A stretch of DNA of 64,000 nucleotides from assembly GCA_905181615.1 (NCBI GenBank), contig CAJIYH010000002.1, forward strand, positions 124,001 to 188,000. Direction: 5' to 3'. Below the pieces are notes generated by a model, which did not search any database, was not told where the DNA came from, and saw only the letters and a list, made by a program, of their open reading frames with translations. The position numbers were made by a program, and so were the translations under genes. This DNA comes from an uncultured Flavobacteriaceae bacterium. Its GTDB lineage: Bacteria; Bacteroidota; Bacteroidia; Flavobacteriales; Flavobacteriaceae. Positions 18,400-27,887 of this stretch are shown one piece after another (the first letter of the stretch is position 1; each line of letters starts with the position of its first letter).

Positions 18400-19167
18400 T
18401 TATTTGGATTCGTCAATGTAAACTTTTCTAATTTTTTTGAACATTTCAGATGAATAGACAAATTTTGTAACGGCTTCATTATCGGTCTTAAAAACTTCCT
18501 GATTAGTCCCTTCCCATTGCTTTATGCCGTGTTCTAAGAACACTATTTTCTCTCCAATTTCCATTACAGAATTCATGTCATGGGTATTAATTACGGTAGT
18601 GATTTGGTATTCACTTGTTATTTCTTGAATTAAATTATCAATCAAAATTGCTGTTCTTGGATCTAATCCAGAATTGGGTTCATCACAAAAAAGGTATTTA
18701 GGATTCATTACTATAGCTCGAGCAATAGCAACTCTTTTTTTCATTCCTCCTGATATTTCGGAGGGTAGTTTACTGTTGGCATTAACCAGATTTACTCTTT
18801 TTATTACGGTATTAGCTCGGTCTTTAATTTCCTCATTTGAAGCACTTGTAAACATCCTCATAGGGAACATTATGTTTTCTTCAACTGTCATTGAGTCAAA
18901 AAGGGCACTTCCTTGAAAAACCATCCCTATTTCTTGCCTCAGTAAAGCCCTAGCTTTGACATTCATGCTCTTTAAAGAAGTATTGTCAAAAATAATATCG
19001 CCCCCATCAGCTTCAAAAAGACCGATAATGCATTTTAAGAAAACAGTTTTTCCAGAACCACTCTGGCCTATTATTAGGTTTGTTTTCCCTTTTTTAAAGG
19101 TGGTACTAATCCCTTTTAAAACCTGGGTTTCTTCGAACGATTTTATTAAGTTATTAATTTTAATCAT
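18400..19167 (-). CDS. mlaF: ABC transporter ATP-binding protein, MlaF type
   Basis: A 255-residue ATPase of the Mla phospholipid transport family. The Walker A GQSGSGKT is at 34-41, the signature is SGGMKKR, and the Walker B LFCDEPNSGLD is followed by an H-loop INTHDM. The SGGMKKR signature and DEPNSGLD are typical of Mla/Ttg2 ATPases. Its start codon follows directly on the mlaE stop, so the pair is translationally coupled. The substrate-binding MlaD gene is not beside them. Confidence 0.9.
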   Translation of the reverse strand: MIKINNLIKSFEETQVLKGISTTFKKGKTNLIIGQSGSGKTVFLKCIIGLFEADGGDIIFDNTSLKSMNVKARALLRQEIGMVFQGSALFDSMTVEENIMFPMRMFTSASNEEIKDRANTVIKRVNLVNANSKLPSEISGGMKKRVAIARAIVMNPKYLFCDEPNSGLDPRTAILIDNLIQEITSEYQITTVINTHDMNSVMEIGEKIVFLEHGIKQWEGTNQEVFKTDNEAVTKFVYSSEMFKKIRKVYIDESK

Positions 19168-19905
19168 CTAGGTCAGTAATAGATTAGTAACAATTGTATT
19201 GGTGATTATTATTGCTACACTTGTCCAAACAAAAGAAGTTGTACTTGCTTTTCCTACATCAAGTGCACCACCTTTCATAAAATACCCATGATAGGATGGT
19301 ATGGTAGCTAAAAGCAGCGCAAATAAGAATGTTTTAATAAAGGCATAAACAATATGAAAAGCCCTAAAGTCAAGCTGAAGACCGTCTATGAAGTCTGCAT
19401 GCGATGAAAAACCACCACTTACACATGCTAAATAACCTCCAAGAATACCTAATGCCATAGAAAAGCTAATTAAAAAGGGATACAATGTAAGTGCGATTAT
19501 CTTGGGAAAAATTAAGTAATTATAAGTATTTATCCCCATTACTTCCAATGCATCTATTTGCTCAGTAACTCGCATTGTACCTAGGCTTGATGTAATGAAA
19601 GATCCTACTTTTCCAGCCATGATAATAGAAATAAAAGTGGGTGCAAATTCTAAAATAATTGATTGACGTGTTGCAAACCCAACTAGATACCCGGGAAGTA
19701 GCGGATTATCGGTATTTATTGCTGTTTGAATAGCAACAACACCTCCAACAAAAAAAGAAATGAAAGCAACAATCCCTAATGAACCAATTATTAAATCATC
19801 AATTTCTCGGATGATTAAATTTTTCAAAACATTCCATTTGGTGAACTTACCAAATGTTTTTTGGATCATTAAAATATACCTGCCTATGTGGGTTAAAAGT
19901 TTCAT
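19168..19905 (-). CDS. mlaE: ABC transporter permease, MlaE family
   Basis: A 245-residue inner-membrane permease. Features of the family are the N-terminal amphipathic helix, the central AGKVGSFITSSLGTMRVTEQIDALEVMGIN motif (about 117-146; first part AGKVGS) and several hydrophobic helices. It works with the MlaF ATPase to move lipid between inner and outer membranes. It is first in a two-gene operon. Whether it maintains outer-membrane asymmetry in this organism is inference from the family. Confidence 0.9.
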   Translation of the reverse strand: MKLLTHIGRYILMIQKTFGKFTKWNVLKNLIIREIDDLIIGSLGIVAFISFFVGGVVAIQTAINTDNPLLPGYLVGFATRQSIILEFAPTFISIIMAGKVGSFITSSLGTMRVTEQIDALEVMGINTYNYLIFPKIIALTLYPFLISFSMALGILGGYLACVSGGFSSHADFIDGLQLDFRAFHIVYAFIKTFLFALLLATIPSYHGYFMKGGALDVGKASTTSFVWTSVAIIITNTIVTNLLLT

Positions 19906-19976
19906 TGCTCTAAAATACGCAAAACTTAAAAATTAAAGTCTCAAATAACCTAAAGGTATTTATAAATATGACTTTA

Positions 19977-21032
19977 TTAAATTTGATAAGTAATGGCATT
20001 AATATTCATACCTGCTCCAACACTTGCAAATAATACAACATCACCTTTTACTAGCGTATGGTTTTCTTTTTCACCTCTTAAAACTTGGTCAAAAAGCGTC
20101 GGAATAGTTGCTACTGAGCTGTTACCATGCTCCTCAATGTTCATTGGAAGTACATCAACCGGAACTTTATCTTTGTAAAGTCTAAAAAATCTTTTTACAA
20201 TAGCTTTGTCCATTTTTTCATTAGCTTGATGAATGAAAATTTTCTTTAAATCTTTGCTCTCTAAACCTGATTGATCTAGGCAAGCTTTCATTGCGTCAGG
20301 GACTAAGGATAAAGCAAATTCATAGACTTTTCTTCCTTGCATTTTGATGAACTGATCCGTATTGTTTTTCTCGTAAGATTTTCCAAAAAATAAGATGTCA
20401 ACTTCGTTGTTATCTGTGTAGGTTACAGATTCATGCGAAAGTATTCCACCCTGATCTTCAGAACCTTCTACAACAGTGGCTCCTGCGCCATCAGCAAATA
20501 TCATTGAATCACGGTCTTTTACATCAACAACCCTAGATAAGGTCTCGGTTCCTATAACAAGACACTTTTTAGCCATTCCAGATTTTATAAATGCTTTTGC
20601 TTGAATAACCCCTTCAATCCAACCAGGACATCCAAAAAGAATGTCATAGGCAACACATTTAGGATTTTTGATTCCCAAAATAGTCTTAACTTTTGAAGCA
20701 ACACATGGAAGTGAATTGGATTGTTTTGACCCGTAAGCAGTATCTCCAAAATTATGGGCAACTATAATATAATCTAAATTTTCTTGATCAATTTTAGCAC
20801 TCAGAATAGCTTTGGCTGCGGCTTTAGCTGCTAAATCTGAAGAATTTTGATTTTTGCCGGCATATCTTCGCTCTTTAATCCCTGTAATAGAACTAAATTT
20901 TTCTATGATTTCTGAGTTGTCAGCTTCAAAGGGTAGTCCTTCATTGGTCAAAAAAGTATGGTTAAGAAAGTCGCTATTTTTTTTAACTTCACTCGGTATA
21001 TAACTTCCTGTACCTGTGATTTTTATATTCAT
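19977..21032 (-). CDS. 3-oxoacyl-ACP synthase III-like protein
   Basis: A 351-residue thiolase-fold condensing enzyme of the FabH class. The triad is intact: Cys135 in LFGCPGW, His268 in IHQAN and Asn304 in HGNSS. The cysteine context LFGCPGW differs from the usual AACSGF of housekeeping FabH, and the protein is longer than typical FabH, so a side-pathway role (for example a special acyl starter or lipid head) is as likely as general fatty-acid initiation. It has its own -7 box and stands alone upstream of mlaE. Confidence 0.85.
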   Translation of the reverse strand: MNIKITGTGSYIPSEVKKNSDFLNHTFLTNEGLPFEADNSEIIEKFSSITGIKERRYAGKNQNSSDLAAKAAAKAILSAKIDQENLDYIIVAHNFGDTAYGSKQSNSLPCVASKVKTILGIKNPKCVAYDILFGCPGWIEGVIQAKAFIKSGMAKKCLVIGTETLSRVVDVKDRDSMIFADGAGATVVEGSEDQGGILSHESVTYTDNNEVDILFFGKSYEKNNTDQFIKMQGRKVYEFALSLVPDAMKACLDQSGLESKDLKKIFIHQANEKMDKAIVKRFFRLYKDKVPVDVLPMNIEEHGNSSVATIPTLFDQVLRGEKENHTLVKGDVVLFASVGAGMNINAITYQI

Positions 21033-21048
21033 GTAATTTATATTGTAT

Positions 21049-21056
21049 CAAAGTTA
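21049..21056 (-). promoter_or_regulatory. -7 box of the KAS III-like gene
   Basis: On the minus strand TAACTTTG matches TAnnTTTG and ends 16 bases before the ATG at 21032, giving a leader of roughly a dozen bases. Confidence 0.55.
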
Positions 21057-21161
21057 GTAAAGAGATTGACGGAGTGTTAGATTAGCAAAAAATCAAGACG
21101 AAGTCTAAGCTCCTTTATTTATGTATTGATATCAAAATAATAAATTGTTAACACCTAAATT

Positions 21162-24005
21162 TCAAACATTTACATATTCATCTATAGGTGGACAACTACA
21201 AATTAAATTACGATCGCCAAAAGCTTCATCAACTCTTCTGACTGAAGGCCAAAATTTGTTTTCTCGAACAAAATCTAAAGGGTATAATGCCTTTTGCCTA
21301 CTATATTCAAAACTCCAATTATCTGTAGTAGCCATTTCAAGGGTATGAGGCGCATTTTTAAGCACACTATTTTCTGCATGCATTTTTTGCTCATTTATTT
21401 CATTTGCTATTGATATCATGGCGTCACAAAACCTGTCGATTTCAGCTATATTTTCACTTTCGGTTGGTTCTATCATCATGGTTCCAGCAACTGGGAAAGA
21501 TACTGTAGGTGCATGAAATCCGTAGTCCATGAGTCTTTTTGCTACATCTACAACTTCAATACCCTTCTCTTTGAAAGGTCTAAGATCAATAATCATTTCG
21601 TGTGCAGTTCTTCCTTTTTCCCCAACATATAGAATAGGATAATTGCCTTCTAATTTTACTTTAATGTAATTGGCGTTAAGAATTGCTATTTCTGTAGCTC
21701 TCTTAAGTCCTTTCCCACCAAGCATTTTGATGTATCCATAAGATATCAAGCAAGCCAATGCGGAACCCCAAGGGGCACCTGAAATTGAACTAATAGGGTT
21801 TTCACCCCCAGTAGGAATTATTGGATTGGTTGGTAAAAAAGGAGCTAGGTGTTCTGCTACGCAGATTGGACCAACTCCGGGTCCACCTCCCCCGTGTGGA
21901 ATAGCAAAAGTTTTATGAAGGTTGAGATGACAGACGTCTGCTCCAATTATTGCCGGACTTGTAACTCCTACTTGTGCATTCATGTTAGCACCATCCATAT
22001 AAACTTGGCCACCATTTCCGTGAATCAATTGAGTCATTTGGCGAATGTTCGATTCAAAAACACCATGTGTAGAAGGGTAAGTAACCATCAGTGCAGCTAA
22101 ATTATCCTTGTGTTCAAGAACTTTATTTGAAAAGTCTTTCCAATCAATATTCCCAATAGCATCAGTTGCAGTAACTATAACTTTCATTCCTGCCATTACA
22201 GCGGAAGCTGGATTAGTTCCATGAGCAGATGCTGGAATAATACAAATATTACGATGATGATCTTCTCGAGATTCATGGTATGCTCTTATAACCATTAGTC
22301 CAGCATATTCTCCTTGTGCTCCTGAATTGGGTTGAAGAGATGTAGCGTAAAAGCCAGTAACTTCGTTAAGCTGTTCTTCGAGTTCCTTTAGTATGTGTTG
22401 ATACCCTGCTGCTTGATTTAGAGGAATAAAAGGATGTAAGCCATTCCATTGCGACCAGCTCAATGGAAGCATCTCACTTGCTGCGTTTAATTTCATCGTA
22501 CATGAGCCTAAGGAAATCATGGAATGATTAAGTGCTAAATCTTTTCTTTCCAACTTTTTTATATAACGCATCAAGCTTGTTTCAGAGTGATACGAATTAA
22601 ATACGGGGTGTGTTAAAAAAACTGAATTACGAGTTTGATTTTCAGCTATTTTAAGGGCTGTATATTCCTTTTTATAAGTGCTTTTTTGGTTGCTATATTC
22701 TTCAAATAATACAACTAACTTATCAAAACTCTTACTTGTTATAGCTTCGTTAAATGCTATGGCAACGTGATCTTTATCAACTGCCAATAGGTTTATTTCT
22801 TTAGCCTCAGCTAGTTTAATTAATTTTGATGCATCTATTTTTATTAGCAGTGTATCAAAATAATTTTCGTTGAGTTGTTCAATAGAAAACTCTTTAAGAA
22901 TTGCTTCAAATTCCATTGCATTTTGATGAATTTTGATAGCTATATTTTTTAGCCCTTTGGGTCCGTGATAAACCGCATACATTCCAGCCATAACAGCTAA
23001 TAAAACTTGGGCAGTACATATGTTTGAAGTTGCTTTGTCTCTTTTTATGTGTTGCTCTCGAGTTTGCAGCGCCATTCGCAATGCAGGAGCTCCTTCTAAA
23101 TCTCTAGTTTGACCAATAATTCTTCCGGGAATATTTCTTTTATAGGCCTCTCGTGTTGCAAAATATGCTGCATGTGGCCCGCCATACCCAAGGGGTATAC
23201 CAAAACGTTGGGTTGTTCCTACAACAACATCTACACCATACTTCCCTGGTGCCTCAAGTAAGGTAAGGCTGAGTAAGTCTGCGGCAACAACGATTTTTAT
23301 ATCGAAAGCTTGGACTTTTTTAATTAATTCTGGTAGGTTTGGAATTGAACCATATTTCCCTGGGTATTGAAAAAAAGCTCCAAAAAAGTCTGATGTAAAA
23401 TCAAAAGTATCTGGATTTCCTACAACAAGCTTTATTCCGATTGGTTCTGCTCGAGTTTTGAAAAGTGCTAAAGTCTGAGGAAGTACATCCTCAGAAACAA
23501 AAAAGTTATTACTATCATTCTTCTTTTGATTTCTAGTACGAGCTGCAAAAACAAGAGTCATTCCCTCTGCAGCAGCTGTACTTTCGTCAAGTAAAGAAGC
23601 ATTTGCCAATTCCATTCCAGTTAAATCAGTAACTACAGTTTGAAAATTAAAAAGTGCTTCCAGTCTACCTTGGGCAATTTCAGCTTGGTAAGGGGTATAA
23701 GCAGTATACCAACCTGGGTTTTCAAGAATATTTCTTTGAATTACTGCTGGAGTAATTGTCGGATGATACCCTAATCCAATGTAAGTGTCATATAGTTTAT
23801 TTTTTAAAGATACACCCTGCAATTCCGTCAAAAATTCGTGTTCACTAATACCATCCGGTAGATTTAATTCATTTTGTAGTGCAATATCTGGTGGGATGGT
23901 TTCATTCAATAAAGTAGGGATAGAATCAACTCCAATTACTTTGAGCATTTGCTCAATTTCTGCTTCATTTGGACCTAAATGTCTTGATTCAAAAGTTCCG
24001 TTCAT
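21162..24005 (-). CDS. gcvP: Glycine dehydrogenase (decarboxylating), P-protein
   Basis: The P-protein of the glycine cleavage system, in the single-chain form (947 residues) that fuses the two halves found separately in some bacteria. The N-terminus MNGTFESRHLGPNEAEIEQML is typical. The pyridoxal-phosphate lysine is K698 in LNLHKTF, followed by the glycine-rich GGGGPG loop. An in-frame TTG two codons upstream is less likely than ATG at 24005. It is monocistronic; gcvT and gcvH are not in the window. Confidence 0.96.
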   Translation of the reverse strand: MNGTFESRHLGPNEAEIEQMLKVIGVDSIPTLLNETIPPDIALQNELNLPDGISEHEFLTELQGVSLKNKLYDTYIGLGYHPTITPAVIQRNILENPGWYTAYTPYQAEIAQGRLEALFNFQTVVTDLTGMELANASLLDESTAAAEGMTLVFAARTRNQKKNDSNNFFVSEDVLPQTLALFKTRAEPIGIKLVVGNPDTFDFTSDFFGAFFQYPGKYGSIPNLPELIKKVQAFDIKIVVAADLLSLTLLEAPGKYGVDVVVGTTQRFGIPLGYGGPHAAYFATREAYKRNIPGRIIGQTRDLEGAPALRMALQTREQHIKRDKATSNICTAQVLLAVMAGMYAVYHGPKGLKNIAIKIHQNAMEFEAILKEFSIEQLNENYFDTLLIKIDASKLIKLAEAKEINLLAVDKDHVAIAFNEAITSKSFDKLVVLFEEYSNQKSTYKKEYTALKIAENQTRNSVFLTHPVFNSYHSETSLMRYIKKLERKDLALNHSMISLGSCTMKLNAASEMLPLSWSQWNGLHPFIPLNQAAGYQHILKELEEQLNEVTGFYATSLQPNSGAQGEYAGLMVIRAYHESREDHHRNICIIPASAHGTNPASAVMAGMKVIVTATDAIGNIDWKDFSNKVLEHKDNLAALMVTYPSTHGVFESNIRQMTQLIHGNGGQVYMDGANMNAQVGVTSPAIIGADVCHLNLHKTFAIPHGGGGPGVGPICVAEHLAPFLPTNPIIPTGGENPISSISGAPWGSALACLISYGYIKMLGGKGLKRATEIAILNANYIKVKLEGNYPILYVGEKGRTAHEMIIDLRPFKEKGIEVVDVAKRLMDYGFHAPTVSFPVAGTMMIEPTESENIAEIDRFCDAMISIANEINEQKMHAENSVLKNAPHTLEMATTDNWSFEYSRQKALYPLDFVRENKFWPSVRRVDEAFGDRNLICSCPPIDEYVNV

Positions 24006-24198
24006 TGTCAAAAGTTATTTACGTAAACTTAGTTAAAAATGACTTTATCTTTTTATGTTTTCTTCTTATAAGTTATATAAGTTTTCAACCAAAAAGTTAA
24101 CTTAAATTTTATGCTCAAAACAGTAAGGATTTAAAGAATAATAAGACTTGACATGTTTTATAATAGTTGTTTTAGGGTACACATATAAACAGTTTTAA

Positions 24199-24206
24199 TA
24201 CTTTTG
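24199..24206 (+). promoter_or_regulatory. -7 box immediately before a GTG start
   Basis: TACTTTTG matches TAnnTTTG. It ends 4 bases before the GTG at 24211, so the predicted transcription start coincides with the start codon and a leaderless mRNA is likely. No -33 element at the normal distance is obvious. Confidence 0.55.
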
Positions 24207-24210
24207 CCCC

Positions 24211-25023
24211 GTGAAACTACTCAAACACTTTTTTGATTTCTACCTTAGATCTAGTATTCATGTAGCTTTGATGATTCTTTGCGTATATGAAATTACGGTT
24301 TTTGAATATAAAGTAGATTCTACATTATATGAGCGGCTATTTATTTTTTTTAGCTCCCTTTCGGCTTATAACTTTGTAAAATATTTTAGTTTTTTAAAAA
24401 ATAATCCTCAAAAAATTACCAATAATTTTAAGGGAATTCTTTTTGTTTCAATTATTAGTTTGATTTGTTCTGCAGGTCTTTTTACTTTTTTCAGCTATGC
24501 CGAACAAGTAATCATTTCAATCGCTACTTTATTTTTGGGTCTTTACACAATTCCAATTAATTCATCCCTGATGAACTTACGAAATATAGGGGGTGTGAAA
24601 ATACATATTGTTGCATTATGTTGGACTCTGATGACATTAGCACTTCCCATCATAAATGAAGTTACTTTTCAAGATTCTTCCTTTTGTCTTTCGGTAATAA
24701 AACGTTATTTATGGATTATTTTAGCCATTCTTCCGTTTGAAATAACTGATTTTAATTCAGATTCTAAAACCTTGGGCACCTTACCACAGGTTTTGGGGAT
24801 AAAAAAGACAAAAATCATAGGCTATTTTATTGTTACAATAATTTTAATTCTAGTTTATTTTGGAGCTGTTGAGGTTTGGTTATGTTATATAACGATGATG
24901 ATTTTTTATCTTTATTTTCTTTCAACAAGTTCTCTGGTACAATCTGCATTTAGAAATCTTTTTTGGGTTGAAGCAATTCCTTTTATAGGGTGGCTTTTAG
25001 TATATTTACAACAACAGTACTAA
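24211..25023 (+). CDS. UbiA-like integral membrane protein
   Basis: A 270-residue polytopic membrane protein with about eight hydrophobic segments. The stretch LPFEITDFNSDSKTLGTLPQ (about 174-193) resembles the second aspartate motif (DxxxD) of UbiA prenyltransferases and the helix-loop after it. The first motif NDxxDxxxD is not recognisable (SAYNFVKYFSFLKN is where it should be). It may therefore be a non-catalytic or altered relative. It begins with GTG, directly behind a -7 box, and the rhodanese gene follows after 2 bases. Confidence 0.6.
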   Translation: MKLLKHFFDFYLRSSIHVALMILCVYEITVFEYKVDSTLYERLFIFFSSLSAYNFVKYFSFLKNNPQKITNNFKGILFVSIISLICSAGLFTFFSYAEQVIISIATLFLGLYTIPINSSLMNLRNIGGVKIHIVALCWTLMTLALPIINEVTFQDSSFCLSVIKRYLWIILAILPFEITDFNSDSKTLGTLPQVLGIKKTKIIGYFIVTIILILVYFGAVEVWLCYITMMIFYLYFLSTSSLVQSAFRNLFWVEAIPFIGWLLVYLQQQY

Positions 25024-25025
25024 CT

Positions 25026-25376
25026 ATGTTTCAGCCATTCTTTTTCTTTTTACTTTTTCAAGGTGTGATTTTAACAGTACCTGCCGATACATTTGTTTCA
25101 CAATTGACCAAAACAACTATTTTGATTGACGTTAGAACACCAGAAGAGTTTGATGAAGGTCACCTTTCAGGGGCTGTTAACTTATCGGTAACTTCAATTG
25201 ATTTTGTTAATCAAATCAATGAGTTTTCCAAAAAAGGCCTAATATATGTTTATTGTCGTTCAGGGAAAAGAAGTAATCGAGCAGCCAACTTAATGAAAGC
25301 AGATGGATTTCCTATGATCATAGAGTTAGAAGGAGGTTATCTAGCTTGGCAAATAACAAATTCTACTGCTCAATAA
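25026..25376 (+). CDS. Exported rhodanese-like protein
   Basis: A single-domain rhodanese of 116 residues behind a hydrophobic N-terminal signal (MFQPFFFFLLFQGVIL). LIDVRTPEEFDEGHLSGAVN and the active-site loop CRSGKRS with Cys77 are present, so sulfur transfer is possible; a periplasmic location is inferred. A GTG at 24990 in frame would overlap the preceding gene; ATG at 25026 gives a clean signal peptide. Its end overlaps the convergent M3 peptidase gene by 14 bases. Confidence 0.85.
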   Translation: MFQPFFFFLLFQGVILTVPADTFVSQLTKTTILIDVRTPEEFDEGHLSGAVNLSVTSIDFVNQINEFSKKGLIYVYCRSGKRSNRAANLMKADGFPMIIELEGGYLAWQITNSTAQ

Positions 25377-27387
25377 GTCCAGCTCTTCTCAATAAAGCTC
25401 TTGGGTCTGGTTCTGATCCTCGGAACCGTTTATATAATTTCATAGGGTGCTCAGTACCTCCCTTAGAAAGTACATGATCATGAAATGCTTGAGCTGTTTC
25501 TGTGTCAAAAATTCCTTTTTCTAAAAAAAGTTCAAATGCATCTGCATCTAATACCTCTGCCCATTTGTAACTATAATAGCCTGCAGCATAGCCTCCTTGA
25601 AAGATGTGCGAAAAAGATGTACTCATGCAATTTTCTTTTTGAGTAGCAGTAAATTGAAGTTTGGAAATTTGCTGTTCTTCATGTTCAAATACAGATTCTA
25701 TTTCTGAAGCTTTTTCGTCATGGTATGAAAGATCTAGATAGCTAAAGCTAAGTTGTCGTAAAGTTTGAAGGCCCTGTTGGTATTGAGCTGCATCTTTAAT
25801 TTTTTTCACATACTCCATCGGTATGGTTTCACCGGTTTCGTAGTGTTTTGCAAATAAAGACAAAGCTTCCTTTTGATAACACCAGTTTTCTAAAATTTGA
25901 CTTGGTAGTTCAACAAAATCCCAAGAAACGTTTGTACCACTTAAGCTGCTGTATTTTGTGTTAGCAAGCATTCCGTGAAGTGCATGACCAAATTCATGAA
26001 AAAGAGTTGTTACTTCATTAAAAGAAAGTAACGCAGGAGTTTTATCTGATGGTGGCGAAAAGTTACACACAATTGAGATGTGGGGTCTTTGAGTTTGGTT
26101 TTGTGAACGATATGATGTCATCCAAGCGCCTCCTTTTTTACTAGGCCGTGGATGAAAATCAGTATATAAAAGTGCGTAAAATTTGTTCGATTTATCGTAA
26201 ACTTGATAACAGGAAACATCGGGGTGGTAACCCGAAATTTTTTCTGATTTTTTAAAAGTTAAGCCGTAAAGTTTTTCAACTATTTCAAATAGCCCATTCA
26301 ACACTTTTGGGAGTGGAAAATACGGTTTAAGGATTTGTTCATCAAAATCAAAAAGCTCCTCCTTTAGTTTTTCCGAAACAAAAGCAGTATCCCATTTTTG
26401 AAGATTTTTAAGGTTTAATTTATTGTTGGCAAATTCTTCAATTTGGTTCCATTCTTTTTCAGCAAAGGGAAGTGCGTTTTGAAGGAGGTCATCTAAGAAT
26501 TGGTTAACAATCGAAGCAGACTGAGCCATACGTTCTTCTAAAACAAAATCTGCATGAGAATCATATCCCAATAAGTTTGCACGTTCTTTCTTTAATCGAA
26601 CGATTTTAAGAATAATTTCTTCGTTATTGTTTTCATTGTTTTGGAAGCCTCTTTTTCCAAAGGCAAGGCTCATTTTTTTTCTTAAATCACGATCTTCAGC
26701 ATAGGTTACAAATGGCACATAGCTAGGATAGTCTAATGTAAATATCCAACCTTCTTTATTTTTGTTTTTAGCCAAAGATTTTGCCTGCATAATGCTGGTT
26801 TCTGGCAAGCCTTGGAGTTGATTTTCGTCTGTAAGGAGCAGTTCAAAAGCATGCGTGTCTGCAAGGACATGATCACCAAAAGTAAGGCTCAGTTGAGCTA
26901 ATTCTGTATCGATTAGCCTTAATTTATCTTTTTGTTCTGGGGTTAAAAGTGCCCCGTTACGAACAAATCCTTTATATTCTTTTTCAATCAGTGTTTGTTG
27001 TTCAGAACTAAGGATTAAGGTGTCTTTTTGGTTGTAAATTGTTTTTATCCGATCAAACAATACCTGATTTAGTCGAATGTCATTTTGAAGTTTGGTTAAT
27101 AATGGAGCTGCTTTTTGCGTAACTTCTTGGAGATCCGAGCTAGTCTCAGCGCTATTTAAATTAAATAAGATACTGGTTATTGTTCCCAGTTGTTTCCCGC
27201 TAGTATCTAAAACTTCTAAGGTATTTTCGAAAGTTGGAGCTTTTGGATTGTAACAAATAGCATCGATTTCAGCAAGTGTTCTTTCTATCTCTAGCTCAAT
27301 AGCAGGTATATAATTTTCAGTTTTTATAAGATCAAAAGGTGCGCTTTGGTGTTCTGTATTGAACGTAGTATTAAGGATATTTTTCAA
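25363..27387 (-). CDS. M3-family metallopeptidase (oligopeptidase A/Dcp type)
   Basis: A 674-residue cytosolic zinc oligopeptidase that cleaves short peptides. The thermolysin-like HEFGH lies at 464-468 in TLFHEFGHALHGML, with the downstream glutamate in the expected helix. The whole sequence aligns in style with PrlC/Dcp proteins, including YDSHADFVLEERMA and the C-terminal GGTEHPMKLYKRFRGSEPDPRALLRRAGL. It lies 16 bases downstream of purE and may be read through from purK-purE. Confidence 0.92.
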   Translation of the reverse strand: MKNILNTTFNTEHQSAPFDLIKTENYIPAIELEIERTLAEIDAICYNPKAPTFENTLEVLDTSGKQLGTITSILFNLNSAETSSDLQEVTQKAAPLLTKLQNDIRLNQVLFDRIKTIYNQKDTLILSSEQQTLIEKEYKGFVRNGALLTPEQKDKLRLIDTELAQLSLTFGDHVLADTHAFELLLTDENQLQGLPETSIMQAKSLAKNKNKEGWIFTLDYPSYVPFVTYAEDRDLRKKMSLAFGKRGFQNNENNNEEIILKIVRLKKERANLLGYDSHADFVLEERMAQSASIVNQFLDDLLQNALPFAEKEWNQIEEFANNKLNLKNLQKWDTAFVSEKLKEELFDFDEQILKPYFPLPKVLNGLFEIVEKLYGLTFKKSEKISGYHPDVSCYQVYDKSNKFYALLYTDFHPRPSKKGGAWMTSYRSQNQTQRPHISIVCNFSPPSDKTPALLSFNEVTTLFHEFGHALHGMLANTKYSSLSGTNVSWDFVELPSQILENWCYQKEALSLFAKHYETGETIPMEYVKKIKDAAQYQQGLQTLRQLSFSYLDLSYHDEKASEIESVFEHEEQQISKLQFTATQKENCMSTSFSHIFQGGYAAGYYSYKWAEVLDADAFELFLEKGIFDTETAQAFHDHVLSKGGTEHPMKLYKRFRGSEPDPRALLRRAGLIEQ

Positions 27388-27403
27388 AAGTAGGGAACAG
27401 TTT

Positions 27404-27886
27404 TTAGTTTATATTTTTTGCTGAATCAATAACTTTGGACTTTAGTGATTCCTTATACTCAATTATAGTTTTCTGGACTTCTTTATCGGCACTTCCAATA
27501 ATTTGAGCTGCCAAAATCCCAGCATTTTTTGCTCCATTCAATGCAACTGTTGCAACAGGAACGCCACCAGGCATTTGAAGTATAGAGAGAACAGAATCCC
27601 ATCCATCGATTGAATTACTAGATTTTACAGGAACACCGATTACAGGAAGTGGGCTAGTTGCCGCAATCATACCTGGAAGATGAGCTGCACCTCCAGCGCC
27701 AGCAATAATAACTTGTATTCCTCTTTTGTGCGCCTCTTGTCCATAAGAAATCATTTTCTCTGGAGTTCGATGAGCCGATACAATATCAACTTCTATTGCA
27801 ATGTTAAATTCCTTGAGAATGTCGATTGCTTCTTGCATTACTGGAAGGTCTGATTGACTTCCCATTATGATTCCAATTTTTGCCAT
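27404..27886 (-). CDS. purE: N5-carboxyaminoimidazole ribonucleotide mutase
   Basis: Class I PurE of purine synthesis, converting N5-CAIR to CAIR. The signature IIMGSQSDLPVM, the SAHRTPEKM loop (catalytic histidine) and IIAGAGGAAHLPGM are present. At 160 residues it is full length. It directly follows purK, with one base between stop and start, so the two consecutive enzymes are coupled. Confidence 0.96.
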   Translation of the reverse strand: MAKIGIIMGSQSDLPVMQEAIDILKEFNIAIEVDIVSAHRTPEKMISYGQEAHKRGIQVIIAGAGGAAHLPGMIAATSPLPVIGVPVKSSNSIDGWDSVLSILQMPGGVPVATVALNGAKNAGILAAQIIGSADKEVQKTIIEYKESLKSKVIDSAKNIN

Positions 27887-27887
27887 T

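Noticed and set aside
24146-24164. TTGACA followed by TATAAT in the gcvP/UbiA gap
   Set aside because: The two boxes are only five bases apart, so they cannot form a sigma-70 promoter, and Bacteroidetes use TAnnTTTG.
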